Below, piece after piece: positions 52,547-60,229 of a stretch of DNA of 64,000 nucleotides (the first letter of the stretch is position 1; each line of letters begins with the position of its first letter). This DNA is from Pseudomonas sp. ZH-FAD (GTDB lineage Bacteria; Pseudomonadota; Gammaproteobacteria; Pseudomonadales; Pseudomonadaceae). The translations under genes and the position numbers were made by a program. The notes beneath the pieces were generated by a model, which saw only the letters and a list, made by a program, of their open reading frames with translations, did no database searches and was not told the DNA's origin. The stretch is taken from NCBI RefSeq assembly GCF_002803095.1, contig NZ_PGLR01000028.1:16202-80201 (forward strand), given 5' to 3'.

Positions 52547-53800
52547 TCAGAGGATGCTCAGCGGGTATTCGACAAAGGCACGGATCTCGTTGAGATCCGG
52601 CCCTACGTCGGTGCTGGAGCGGTAGATGGAGTTACGCAGGCGCAGATGCAGATCCTTGGCCGCACCACTCTGGAAGGTGTAGCCGATCTGGTTGAAGATC
52701 TCGCGCTCGGTGCCATTGTTGTCGCTGCCGGTATCGATGTTGTCACCGCGTACGTAGGCGAACTTGTAACGCAGACCCGGCACACCGTACTTGGCAAAAT
52801 CCAGCTCGTAGCTGGCCTGCCAGGAACGCTCGTCCTTCAGGTTGAAGTCCGAGTAGTAGGAGTTGGCTACATAGATGGTTCCGCCGCCGTCGCCATAATC
52901 TTTGGCAAATCCGGCATCGCCGCTGTTGCGCTGGTGCGCGACGATGAAGGCATGGGCGCCGATGCTGTACTTGGCCGCCAGGCTCCAGATGGTGTTGCGG
53001 TCACCTTCGCCATCGCCGCCGTAATCCAGGGCTGCTACGGAACCGGTGTCGTACTTGGTGCGATAGATGTTGAAGTCGAAATTCAACGCCTGTTCGGCGG
53101 CCAACACCAAGTTGTAGTTGACGTTGGCGTAGTAGCGTTTGTACATGTCCTCGAGGTCGGCGTGATAGAGCGCCACGCTCAGATCGTCGCTGACGGCGTA
53201 GCTGCCGCCGAACACGTCGATGCTCTTGAGTCGGTTGGGGTCGCGAGCCGAGTCACCCATCGGGCTGTCAGCGGTGAAACGGCCCGCATTCAGTTCCAGG
53301 CCTTCGATTTCATTGCTGGTGACCAGCGTGCCGGTGAAAGACTGTGGCAGCAGACGAGTGTCGTCATGGGCCAGAACCGGCAGGGAAGGGAACTGGTTGC
53401 CGTACTTGATCACGGTATTGGAGATGCGCAGCTTCACTGCACCGCCAGCCTGAGACAGGTCGTCCACCGGGCGACCTTCGCTGTCGGTATCGAAGAAGGG
53501 GCGATAGTTGCGACCGCGGCCACTGTCGAGCTTGACCCCGAGCAGGCCGAAAGCATCGACGCCGAAGCCGACGGTGCCCTGGGTAAAACCGGACTCGAAG
53601 GTGGCGATGAAACCCTGCCCCCAGGTCTTGGCGTCGTTGGTGTTGTCTTTGAAATCACGGTTGAAATAGGCGTTACGCAGCAACAGATCGAGGCTGGCGT
53701 CCTCGACGAAACCATTGGCTTCAGACTGGCTGCTGGCATGGGCCAACTGCCCGCCCAGCGCGAGGCTGCAAGCCAGCGCGAGACAGTGCTTCTTGTGCAT
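52547..53800 (-). CDS. OprD-family outer-membrane porin
   Basis: Encodes 417 residues after a signal peptide (MHKKHCLALACSLALGGQLA). The mature start GFVEDASLDLLLRNAYFNRD is the OprD-family hallmark; TFESGFTQGTVGFGVDAFGL, GGAVKLRISNTVIKYGNQFP and the terminal aromatic-free strand RAFVEYPLSIL follow. It should form an 18-stranded barrel for uptake of a small carboxylate or amino compound; the substrate subgroup cannot be assigned. CGGAG precedes the start; an in-frame extension upstream is rejected. Confidence 0.9.
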   Translation of the reverse strand: MHKKHCLALACSLALGGQLAHASSQSEANGFVEDASLDLLLRNAYFNRDFKDNTNDAKTWGQGFIATFESGFTQGTVGFGVDAFGLLGVKLDSGRGRNYRPFFDTDSEGRPVDDLSQAGGAVKLRISNTVIKYGNQFPSLPVLAHDDTRLLPQSFTGTLVTSNEIEGLELNAGRFTADSPMGDSARDPNRLKSIDVFGGSYAVSDDLSVALYHADLEDMYKRYYANVNYNLVLAAEQALNFDFNIYRTKYDTGSVAALDYGGDGEGDRNTIWSLAAKYSIGAHAFIVAHQRNSGDAGFAKDYGDGGGTIYVANSYYSDFNLKDERSWQASYELDFAKYGVPGLRYKFAYVRGDNIDTGSDNNGTEREIFNQIGYTFQSGAAKDLHLRLRNSIYRSSTDVGPDLNEIRAFVEYPLSIL

Positions 53801-53916
53801 GAGTGCTCCGGTGTTGGTATGTTTTTTTGTCAGGCCTCGCATCGAGACAGGGCCCAGTCCAAACGGACCGCTCATAAATATCACCGAGACGGCGCAGGCA
53901 CTACTGAAGGTGGTCG

Positions 53917-54024
53917 ATGATCACTATCGACTTCTTCGATGAGGTGTCGGTAAAGAACGGGGGTAGGCTTTTCCTCGATGAAGATTCCAGGGGTGGCGGC
54001 TTCTGCATCTCTCCCGGAAGCTGA
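53917..54024 (+). CDS. Candidate 35-aa ORF with own terminator
   Basis: An ATG preceded by GAAGGTGG opens 35 codons: MITIDFFDEVSVKNGGRLFL followed by DEDSRGGGFCISPGS. It is acidic and glycine-rich with one Cys and no membrane segment. A plus-strand terminator starts 44 bases after the stop, and no other plus-strand gene precedes it closely, which supports a dedicated short transcript. The third-position GC is lower than in neighbouring genes. It may be a small protein gene or a small RNA with a chance frame. Confidence 0.45.
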   Translation: MITIDFFDEVSVKNGGRLFLDEDSRGGGFCISPGS

Positions 54025-54067
54025 CGCTCTGGCTCCACTTCATCTCCTTTGGTTAAGACGACTTGTA

Positions 54068-54099
54068 GCCGCCTGGTGATCCAGTGCGGCCTTTTTTTG
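54068..54099 (+). terminator. Terminator on the plus strand after candidate small ORF
   Basis: GCCGCCTGG pairs with CCAGTGCGGC (one bulge) around TGAT and is followed by CTTTTTTTG. The T run is on the plus-strand side, so it does not serve dnaE2; it implies a plus-strand transcript in the 53.8-54.1 kb gap. Confidence 0.7.
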
Positions 54100-54141
54100 T
54101 TCATCTTTCTTGGCCCGACGTGCGGCGACTCAGGCGGCGGG

Positions 54142-57100
54142 TCAGTGAAAATCCCGACTGCGTATATCCAGCCCCGTCAGCATCGTCGTCATGTCAGTCA
54201 GGCGCCCGGCGATCACGTGGCGTACACCGTCGACGGTCTCCAGGTGGCCATCGATGCGCAGCATCTGCGACTGCACCAGAATCCGTCGTTGCCGCTCGGC
54301 CAGGTCGTGCCAGACGACCACATTGACCAGACCGAACTCATCTTCGAGGGTGACGAAAATGACGCCGCTGGCGGTTTGCGGCCTTTGCCGGCCGATCACC
54401 AGGCCGGCAATGCTGACAGGCCGGCCGTGCTCAACTGCCTGTAGTTCCCGCGAGCTCTTGCAGCGTATCGCGCGCAGCGCCTGGCGCAGCAGGGCCAGAG
54501 GATGCGGACCGAGCGTGGTGCCAAGCGTGGCATAGTCGGTCAGCAGGTCTTCTCCTTGCGATGGTGCAGGCAGACTCAGGATTTCTTCACTCGGCGAAGA
54601 CACGCCTGCGAACAACGGCAGCTGTTCCTCGACGCCAGCAACCGCCCAGCGTGCCTGGTAGCGGTGGCCAACCAGGCCGGAGAGCGCGCCCGCATCGGCC
54701 AATCGCTCGCGCGCCGATGCATCCAGGCGTGCACGTATGCTGAGGTCTTCGACATCACGGAATGCGCCGCACTGGCGCGCCTGTTCGATACGGCGCGCGT
54801 CGTCTTCGCGCATGCCACGAATCATCCTCAGACCCAGGCGGATAGTCGGCTCGCCATGTTCATCGGGCTCCAGACTGCAATCCCAGTCGCTGTAGTGCAC
54901 GTCCACCGGACGCACCTCGACATCATGCCGGCGTGCATCCTGCAGCACCTGATCCGGGCTGTAGAAACCCATCGGCCAACTGTTGACCAGCGCGCAGGCA
55001 TAGGCAGCAGGCTCGTGGCACTTCAGCCAGCAACTGGCATAGGCGAGCAGGGCGAAGCTGGCCGCGTGCGACTCGGGAAAACCGTAACTACCGAAGCCCT
55101 CGATCTGGCGGAAGATCCGCTCGGTGAATGCCTGCGTGTAACCCTTTTCCAGCATGCGCGAGGTGAGTCGCTGACGATGTGGTTCGAGCCCGCCATGACG
55201 TTTCCAGGCGGCCATGCTACGGCGTAGCTCATCCGCCTCGCCGGGTGTGTATTCGGCAGCGACGATGGCCAACTCCATGACCTGCTCCTGAAACAGCGGC
55301 ACGCCGAGTGTGCGCTCGAAGACCGGCTTGAGTTCATCAGAGGGATAGTCGATCGGTTCTTCGCCGTTTCGCCGACGCAGGTAGGGGTGCACCATATCAC
55401 CCTGAATCGGCCCCGGACGGACGATGGCCACCTGGATCACCAGGTCGTAGAAGGCCTTCGGGCGCAGTCGTGGCAGCATCGCCATCTGCGCACGGGACTC
55501 GATCTGGAACGCGCCGATGGTGTCTGCACGGCTGATCATGGCGTAGGTGGCCGGGTCTTCCTTGGGCAGGGTCGCCAGCGTCCACTGCGTACCTCGGTAG
55601 CGCTCGATGAGACTGAAGCAACGGCGCAGTGCGCTGAGCATACCCAAAGCCAGCACGTCGACCTTGAGCAGGCCGACCCTGTCCAGATCGTCCTTGTCCC
55701 ACTGGATGACGGTGCGCTCGGCCATCGTCGCGTTCTCCACCGGCACCAGCGTATCGAGGGCGTGCTCGGAAATGACGAAACCACCCGGATGCTGCGACAG
55801 ATGGCGAGGGAAGCCGATCAACTCGCCGGTCAGTATCAACACGCGCCTGAGCAGTGGACTCAGCGGGTCGAACCCCGCCTCCAGCAGGCGCTCGGGCGCT
55901 GGCGGGCCGCTGCTCCAGCGGCCACAGCAGTCAGCCAGCGCATTGACCTGATCAGGCGGCAAGCCAAGGGCCTTGGCGACGTCGCGTATCGCCCCGGCGC
56001 CGTGGTAGGTGTTGACCACGGCCGTGAGCGCCGCACGTGTTCGCCCGTAGCGACGAAATACGTACTGGATGACCTCTTCACGGCGCTCATGCTCGAAATC
56101 GACGTCGATATCCGGTGGTTCGTTGCGCTCGCGAGAGAGGAATCGCTCGAACAACAGTCGGCTCTCGGTAGGGTCCAGCTCGGTGATGCCGAGGGCGAAA
56201 CAGACGCTCGAGTTGGCCGCCGACCCCCGGCCCTGGCAGAGGATCTGCTGCTCGCGGGCAAAGCGGACGATGTCGTGCACGGTCAGAAAGTAGCTTTCGT
56301 ATTCCAGTTCGGCGATCAGTGCCAGCTCGTGTTCGATCTGCGCGCGAGCGGCGGCCGGTACGTTCTTGCCCCAGCGCTCGGCGGCGCCACGTTCCACCAG
56401 AACGCGCAGCCAGGAGGTGGGATCATGGCCGGCAGGTACCAGCTCGTGCGGGTAGTGATACTCCAGCTGATCGAGATCGAAGTGGCAGCGCTCGGCGATG
56501 CGCAGGCTCTGTGCGAGCAGTTCGGGCGGATAGAGCTCGGCCAGCTCCTCAACTCGGCGCAGATGCCGTTCGCCATTGGCAAACAGATAGGCGCCGGCCT
56601 CTGCCACGGGCAGATGATGACGGATGGCGGTCATGCAATCCTGCAGGGCGCGGCGGCCACGGGCATGCATGTGTACGTCGCCACAGGCCACGGCCGGCAG
56701 GTTGTGATCGCCTGCCAGCTCGAGCAGGCGCTGCAGGCGCGCGGTATCGTCCGCGCCACGATGCAACTCAACGCCCAGCCACAAGCGTTCGGGAAACAGC
56801 GAGCGAAGCCAGGGCAGGGCGCTGGCGTCGCCATCGCCGTCGTTAAGCCAGATGGCCAGCAGGCCATCGAGCGCCGCGACGAAATCCTCGTGAAGCAATC
56901 GGTAGGTGCCTTTTGCCGCCCTGCGCCGCGCGCGGGTGATCAGGCCGCATAGCGCCTGATAGCCCGTCAGGTTCTCGGCCAGCAGCACCAGCTTCGGGCC
57001 TTTCTCGATCTGCACCTCGCTGCCTACGATCAGCTTTACCCCGGTTTTCTTCGAGGCTTCCCAGGCACGCACGATGCCGGCCAGGGTGCATTCATCGGTG

Positions 57101-57216
57101 ATTGCCAAGGCGCGATAGTTCAGCCTTGCCGCACGCTCGAACAACTCCTGCGCACTGGAGGCGCCGCGCTGGAAACTGAAGTTGGACAGGCAATGCAGCT
57201 CGGCGTAATCGCTCAT
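54142..57216 (-). CDS. dnaE2: Error-prone DNA polymerase DnaE2 (ImuC)
   Basis: Encodes 1024 residues, usual for DnaE2. The N-terminal PHP domain (YAELHCLSNFSFQRGASSAQ; ALAITDECTLAGIV) is followed by the C-family polymerase core with the catalytic Asp pair in PPDIDVDFEHERREEV (near residue 385) and a further conserved region VGLLKVDVLALGMLSA. The C-terminus has an OB fold (VSIAGLVIGRQRPQTASGVI, VNVVVWHDLAE). It performs translesion synthesis with ImuA and ImuB. The start overlaps the imuB stop by four bases. Expected to be SOS-induced. Confidence 0.95.
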   Translation of the reverse strand: MSDYAELHCLSNFSFQRGASSAQELFERAARLNYRALAITDECTLAGIVRAWEASKKTGVKLIVGSEVQIEKGPKLVLLAENLTGYQALCGLITRARRRAAKGTYRLLHEDFVAALDGLLAIWLNDGDGDASALPWLRSLFPERLWLGVELHRGADDTARLQRLLELAGDHNLPAVACGDVHMHARGRRALQDCMTAIRHHLPVAEAGAYLFANGERHLRRVEELAELYPPELLAQSLRIAERCHFDLDQLEYHYPHELVPAGHDPTSWLRVLVERGAAERWGKNVPAAARAQIEHELALIAELEYESYFLTVHDIVRFAREQQILCQGRGSAANSSVCFALGITELDPTESRLLFERFLSRERNEPPDIDVDFEHERREEVIQYVFRRYGRTRAALTAVVNTYHGAGAIRDVAKALGLPPDQVNALADCCGRWSSGPPAPERLLEAGFDPLSPLLRRVLILTGELIGFPRHLSQHPGGFVISEHALDTLVPVENATMAERTVIQWDKDDLDRVGLLKVDVLALGMLSALRRCFSLIERYRGTQWTLATLPKEDPATYAMISRADTIGAFQIESRAQMAMLPRLRPKAFYDLVIQVAIVRPGPIQGDMVHPYLRRRNGEEPIDYPSDELKPVFERTLGVPLFQEQVMELAIVAAEYTPGEADELRRSMAAWKRHGGLEPHRQRLTSRMLEKGYTQAFTERIFRQIEGFGSYGFPESHAASFALLAYASCWLKCHEPAAYACALVNSWPMGFYSPDQVLQDARRHDVEVRPVDVHYSDWDCSLEPDEHGEPTIRLGLRMIRGMREDDARRIEQARQCGAFRDVEDLSIRARLDASARERLADAGALSGLVGHRYQARWAVAGVEEQLPLFAGVSSPSEEILSLPAPSQGEDLLTDYATLGTTLGPHPLALLRQALRAIRCKSSRELQAVEHGRPVSIAGLVIGRQRPQTASGVIFVTLEDEFGLVNVVVWHDLAERQRRILVQSQMLRIDGHLETVDGVRHVIAGRLTDMTTMLTGLDIRSRDFH

Positions 57217-58622
57217 GCGAACCAGCCATGCAGCAGCAATGGCCCATCACTACCGACTGTGCGATACGCCCAGCCGCGCTGACCGGCACGGGTTTGCACC
57301 ACGTAATAGTCGCGGCGCACATCCTCGCCATCCCACCAGCCGGACTCGATGCGCTCCGGGCCGGAGAGGATACGCAGTGAGGCCTCACGCAGCGGTTGGG
57401 GTTCGCTCAGCAGCCAGCCGGGGCGCGGGCCGCAGGGAGGCAGCAAGGGGTTGGCAGGTTCATTTTGCCAGGCATGCTCGGGGCGGTGATCGGCTCTGGC
57501 ACCGAGGCCATGCAGAGCGTCATCACCGAGGCGCGCCCTTAGCCGCTCGCGTAATTGCTCCCAGGGCTGGTTCTGTTGTGGACGCTCGTCGAACAGTTGC
57601 TGATGCTGCGGCGCGAAGGTTGGCAATTCACGCGCCTCCAGCCGCACGGCCAGCACCGGCGCTGGTAGCTGCTGATGCTCCAGACGGCAGCGTGTCAGCT
57701 CGAACAGCATGCCGGGATCACGCTCGGCGCTGAGCAGACCCACCTGTATCTGCGTATCGGCACCCGCGCGGTGTTCCAGGTGCAGGGTGAAACGCTGCAC
57801 GCCACTATCACGACAGGCCAGGTAAGCCGCCAGATCGGCTGTCAGCCGGCGCAACGGGAACAGCAGTGCCTGATGCGATTCCACTTCGAAATTCAGCTCG
57901 ATACGGGTATCGAACACATCCACAGGCACGAAGAAATCCAGCGCTAACGGGCGCAGGCCAAGCAGGGTATCTAGATGACGTAGCACTTCGGCAGGGAAAC
58001 GCTTGGCCAGGCTGTCACGCGGCAGAGCCAACAGCTGCCGCAACTGCCTGAGCCCCATGCGATTGAAGGCCGTGGTCAGCGTGGCGGATAGCCCGAGTCG
58101 ATCCACTGACAAAGGATTGAGCATCTGCTTGAGCATCCGCTCATCACTTGCCATCAACCCATCACCGATATTGACCAGCACTCGGGCCGCTGCCGGATTC
58201 GGCGCGACGGCAATGCGGTGCTGGAAGGCCAGCGCCGAAAGCTCGGCGCGCAGACGTTCTTCGAAACGCGGCCAGGGGCCGAACAGTCCCAGACTGGACT
58301 GCACCTCCAGCAGCAGGCAGCGCGGATAGTGCAGGCTGACCTGGGCACTGAACCCATAGGCCCAGGCAGCCAGAAACTGCTGCCAGCGCTCGATGGCCGC
58401 AAGATCGTATTCTGCCGTGGCAAACCCGCGTGTCAGCGCCTGCGCTGCAGTCAGTGACTGGCCGGGCTTCAGTCCCAGGGCTCGGGCTGCCGGGTTGACC
58501 GCCTGTAGAACGCGCCGTTGTGGCGAGCCGGTAAGCAGCACCAGCGGCTCGTCGGGATTGGCGCGGTGACGCTGCACGCCGTCCATGGCCAGTTGCGGCA
58601 ACAAGATGCAAGCCCAGAGCAT
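57213..58622 (-). CDS. imuB: ImuB, catalytically inactive Y-family polymerase-like protein
   Basis: Encodes 469 residues from MLWACILLPQLAMDGVQRHR. It has a Y-family fold, but the acidic residues needed for catalysis are missing at the expected first motif, as in other ImuB proteins, where it acts as a hub linking DnaE2, ImuA and the beta clamp. LGLKPGQSLTAAQAL, the helix-hairpin region (LRQLLALPRDSLAKRFPAEV) and the C-terminal tail are present. The start lies seven bases after the imuA stop and the end overlaps dnaE2. Confidence 0.92.
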   Translation of the reverse strand: MLWACILLPQLAMDGVQRHRANPDEPLVLLTGSPQRRVLQAVNPAARALGLKPGQSLTAAQALTRGFATAEYDLAAIERWQQFLAAWAYGFSAQVSLHYPRCLLLEVQSSLGLFGPWPRFEERLRAELSALAFQHRIAVAPNPAAARVLVNIGDGLMASDERMLKQMLNPLSVDRLGLSATLTTAFNRMGLRQLRQLLALPRDSLAKRFPAEVLRHLDTLLGLRPLALDFFVPVDVFDTRIELNFEVESHQALLFPLRRLTADLAAYLACRDSGVQRFTLHLEHRAGADTQIQVGLLSAERDPGMLFELTRCRLEHQQLPAPVLAVRLEARELPTFAPQHQQLFDERPQQNQPWEQLRERLRARLGDDALHGLGARADHRPEHAWQNEPANPLLPPCGPRPGWLLSEPQPLREASLRILSGPERIESGWWDGEDVRRDYYVVQTRAGQRGWAYRTVGSDGPLLLHGWFA

Positions 58623-58629
58623 GGCAGGT

Positions 58630-59247
58630 TCAATGCCAGGCAAACGCGAGCGGCTGCGCAGGTGGTAGACCACCGCGACACTTGATCACCCGTAGCTGCG
58701 CTGGCTGGCTGTCGAGCACCAGTCGTAGTGCTGCCGGTGAAGGATTGGCCGCTTCTGCCAGCGGCCGATAGGCGAAAGCCAGGGTTTGTCCGGTAGCCGC
58801 TGCCACTTGCAGACGTCTCAGCGAGCGATCATCGGCCTGACGCAACCAGCTCAACACCGCGCCACAACTCCCCGAACGCAAGCATTGTTCGGCAGCCCAC
58901 AGGGCATCGCGGCCATCTGCTTGGATGATGCTCAGTTGGCGTAAATCGACGCCGGCATGAATCCAGGCCTGAGGGTAGGGCAGATGAGGAGGGGAGATCA
59001 GCACCACCCGCTCGCCTGAAACCGTCAGACTGGCAAGGGTCGGCCACAGCAAACTCAGCTCGCCAATGCCAGGCGCAGTCGTGAGAATTTCACTGAGTGC
59101 AGCCCCAGGCCAGCCGCCACCTGGCAGTACGGCGTCGAGAAAATGATGTCCAGTTGAGAAATTTACGCCCGATGGCGATGAAACGACTTGGCCTCGCCAT
59201 ACGCGGCGAGCGTCGATCAACCGGTCAAGCGCGACCACGGATGACAT
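58630..59247 (-). CDS. imuA: ImuA, RecA/SulA-like cassette protein
   Basis: Encodes 205 residues from MSSVVALDRLIDARRVWRGQ. The RecA-like pattern is STGHHFLDAVLPGGGWPGAA, LSEILTTAPGIGELSLLWPT, ERVVLISPPHLPYPQAW. The usual Walker A lysine is absent, as commonly seen in ImuA. It is first in the imuA-imuB-dnaE2 operon. No Shine-Dalgarno sequence precedes the ATG and the predicted promoter lies close, so the mRNA may have a very short leader. No lexA2 gene accompanies the cassette. Confidence 0.9.
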   Translation of the reverse strand: MSSVVALDRLIDARRVWRGQVVSSPSGVNFSTGHHFLDAVLPGGGWPGAALSEILTTAPGIGELSLLWPTLASLTVSGERVVLISPPHLPYPQAWIHAGVDLRQLSIIQADGRDALWAAEQCLRSGSCGAVLSWLRQADDRSLRRLQVAAATGQTLAFAYRPLAEAANPSPAALRLVLDSQPAQLRVIKCRGGLPPAQPLAFAWH

Positions 59248-59265
59248 GGAGGTAATAACCAAATA

Positions 59266-59281
59266 CTGTATATGAATACAG
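59266..59281. promoter_or_regulatory. LexA (SOS) box upstream of imuA
   Basis: CTGTATATGAATACAG is a perfect CTGT-N8-ACAG LexA operator, 19 bases before the imuA ATG. It explains SOS induction of imuA-imuB-dnaE2. Confidence 0.93.
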
Positions 59282-59308
59282 TATTGTTTGAGCCGACGCA
59301 TGGGTCAA
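59280..59308 (-). promoter_or_regulatory. Sigma-70 promoter of imuA-imuB-dnaE2
   Basis: On the minus strand, TTGACC (plus 59303-59308) and AATACT (plus 59280-59285) are separated by 17 bases, giving a good -35/-10 pair whose -10 overlaps the LexA box, so LexA binding would block polymerase. The start site would lie about 25-30 bases before the ATG. Confidence 0.65.
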
Positions 59309-59736
59309 GAGAATCGCGATAAAGTGCTCAACCTGGTTACCGAGACGCAGCCGAGTCAGCCGAATAAATCCGTCCGGAGCATCGCGTCGATCCAGGAAAT
59401 CGCGATCTACGTACAACCAACCCATACGATCCGTCGTGTTGTGTTGTGTTGTGCAGACACTGACTCGAAGCGAAGCGAACCCATATGGCATCTCGGAAAT
59501 TTATCGCAGCACGCATCTAGGACTGTCGAGCGCAAAGCGAAGCTGCAGATGCGATTGAGAGAATGACCAAGCGAAAGGTCTCAAGGCCCATGGGAGTATA
59601 TGGATCATGGGAACGATGAAACCCGGCGTTTCAAGTGTCTGGGAGCCAACATAGGTGATTCAGTCTGGCCAAATTGACACGGTTTTCTAAAAGATGGACT
59701 TCTCTAAGTTTATGAAAATAAAAAAAAAAATTTTTG

Positions 59737-59780
59737 AAAGCGGGAATCTATCAGCGATGGATCAGAGATATTCCCGCTTT
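59737..59780. terminator. Hairpin in AT-rich transposon leader
   Basis: AAAGCGGGAAT (59737-59747) pairs with ATTCCCGCTTT (59770-59780) around a 22-base loop and is followed by a T and A-rich sequence. It may insulate the module from outside transcription; no gene ends immediately before it. Confidence 0.45.
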
Positions 59781-59800
59781 TGAAAAACGAAACGTTGCTC

Positions 59801-59857
59801 CTAGCAGTCCCAGACTGGGACTACTCAGCAGAGCCAGTTCCAGTCTGGGACTGCTAG
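59801..59857. repeat. 22-bp inverted repeat made of two palindromes
   Basis: CTAGCAGTCCCAGACTGGGA plus CT (59801-59822) is repeated inverted at 59836-59857 with one mismatch. Each arm itself holds a 17-bp palindrome, AGTCCCAG-N-CTGGGACT (one base off in the right arm), 30 bases centre to centre. A third CAGTCTGG lies at 59661-59668. It resembles a paired operator or transposase-binding sites ahead of the tniABQ genes. Confidence 0.65.
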
Positions 59858-60229
59858 TCCCAATATTCTTATTAGTGATAGGCAGATTAACCATCGCCTA
59901 AATCGCGCCTGAAATTCCACGCTACTTCTACTCATTGCATTGGTCTGATTACAGCCCTCGCGGTTGCTCCTTTTTCTCGCAAAGAGAGATAGGTACTTAG
60001 CATTCTACCTAAAGAAATACTCTCTTCTTACGCTAATGAGCAGCCGTCTTATGCGGTCAAATACCCATGGCTTTATGTGCAAGATGCATCGGCCTTGACT
60101 GTCTGCAAAATATGGGCTCTAAAGTATGCGGGGGATCCTGAGTTAACCGCTGATTGTGTTGTGCACAACGAGTCGCTCTTCTGGCGCAGCAGTGTGTTTG
60201 ACTGTATTTACTTGGATGGGCTTCATGTC

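Larger units (their letters stand above)
59309..60229. other. Long non-coding stretch between imuA and tniA; transposon left boundary
   Basis: The first ~350 bases are still GC-balanced, with short repeats (GTTGTGTTGTGTTGTG near 59440 and CGAAGCGAAGCG near 59465) and no supported gene. From about 59690 the sequence turns AT-rich, with an A/T tract (near 59715-59735), two hairpins and paired palindromes. The transition marks where the transposable module begins, but no terminal repeat could be defined because the other end lies outside the window. An in-frame GTG at 60077 opens an upstream extension of tniA with no family-like sequence. Confidence 0.6.

Noticed and set aside
59430..59480. Possible CRISPR or tandem repeat array
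   Set aside because: Only a short GTTGT-type simple repeat and a CGAAG run; no regularly spaced units.
59288..59566. 92-codon frame between imuA and the transposon
   Set aside because: Overlaps the imuA promoter and LexA box and has no protein-like features.
60077..60229. N-terminal extension of TniA from a GTG
   Set aside because: The extra 51 residues are cysteine-rich and random-looking; a better placed ATG at 60230 opens the family-like sequence.
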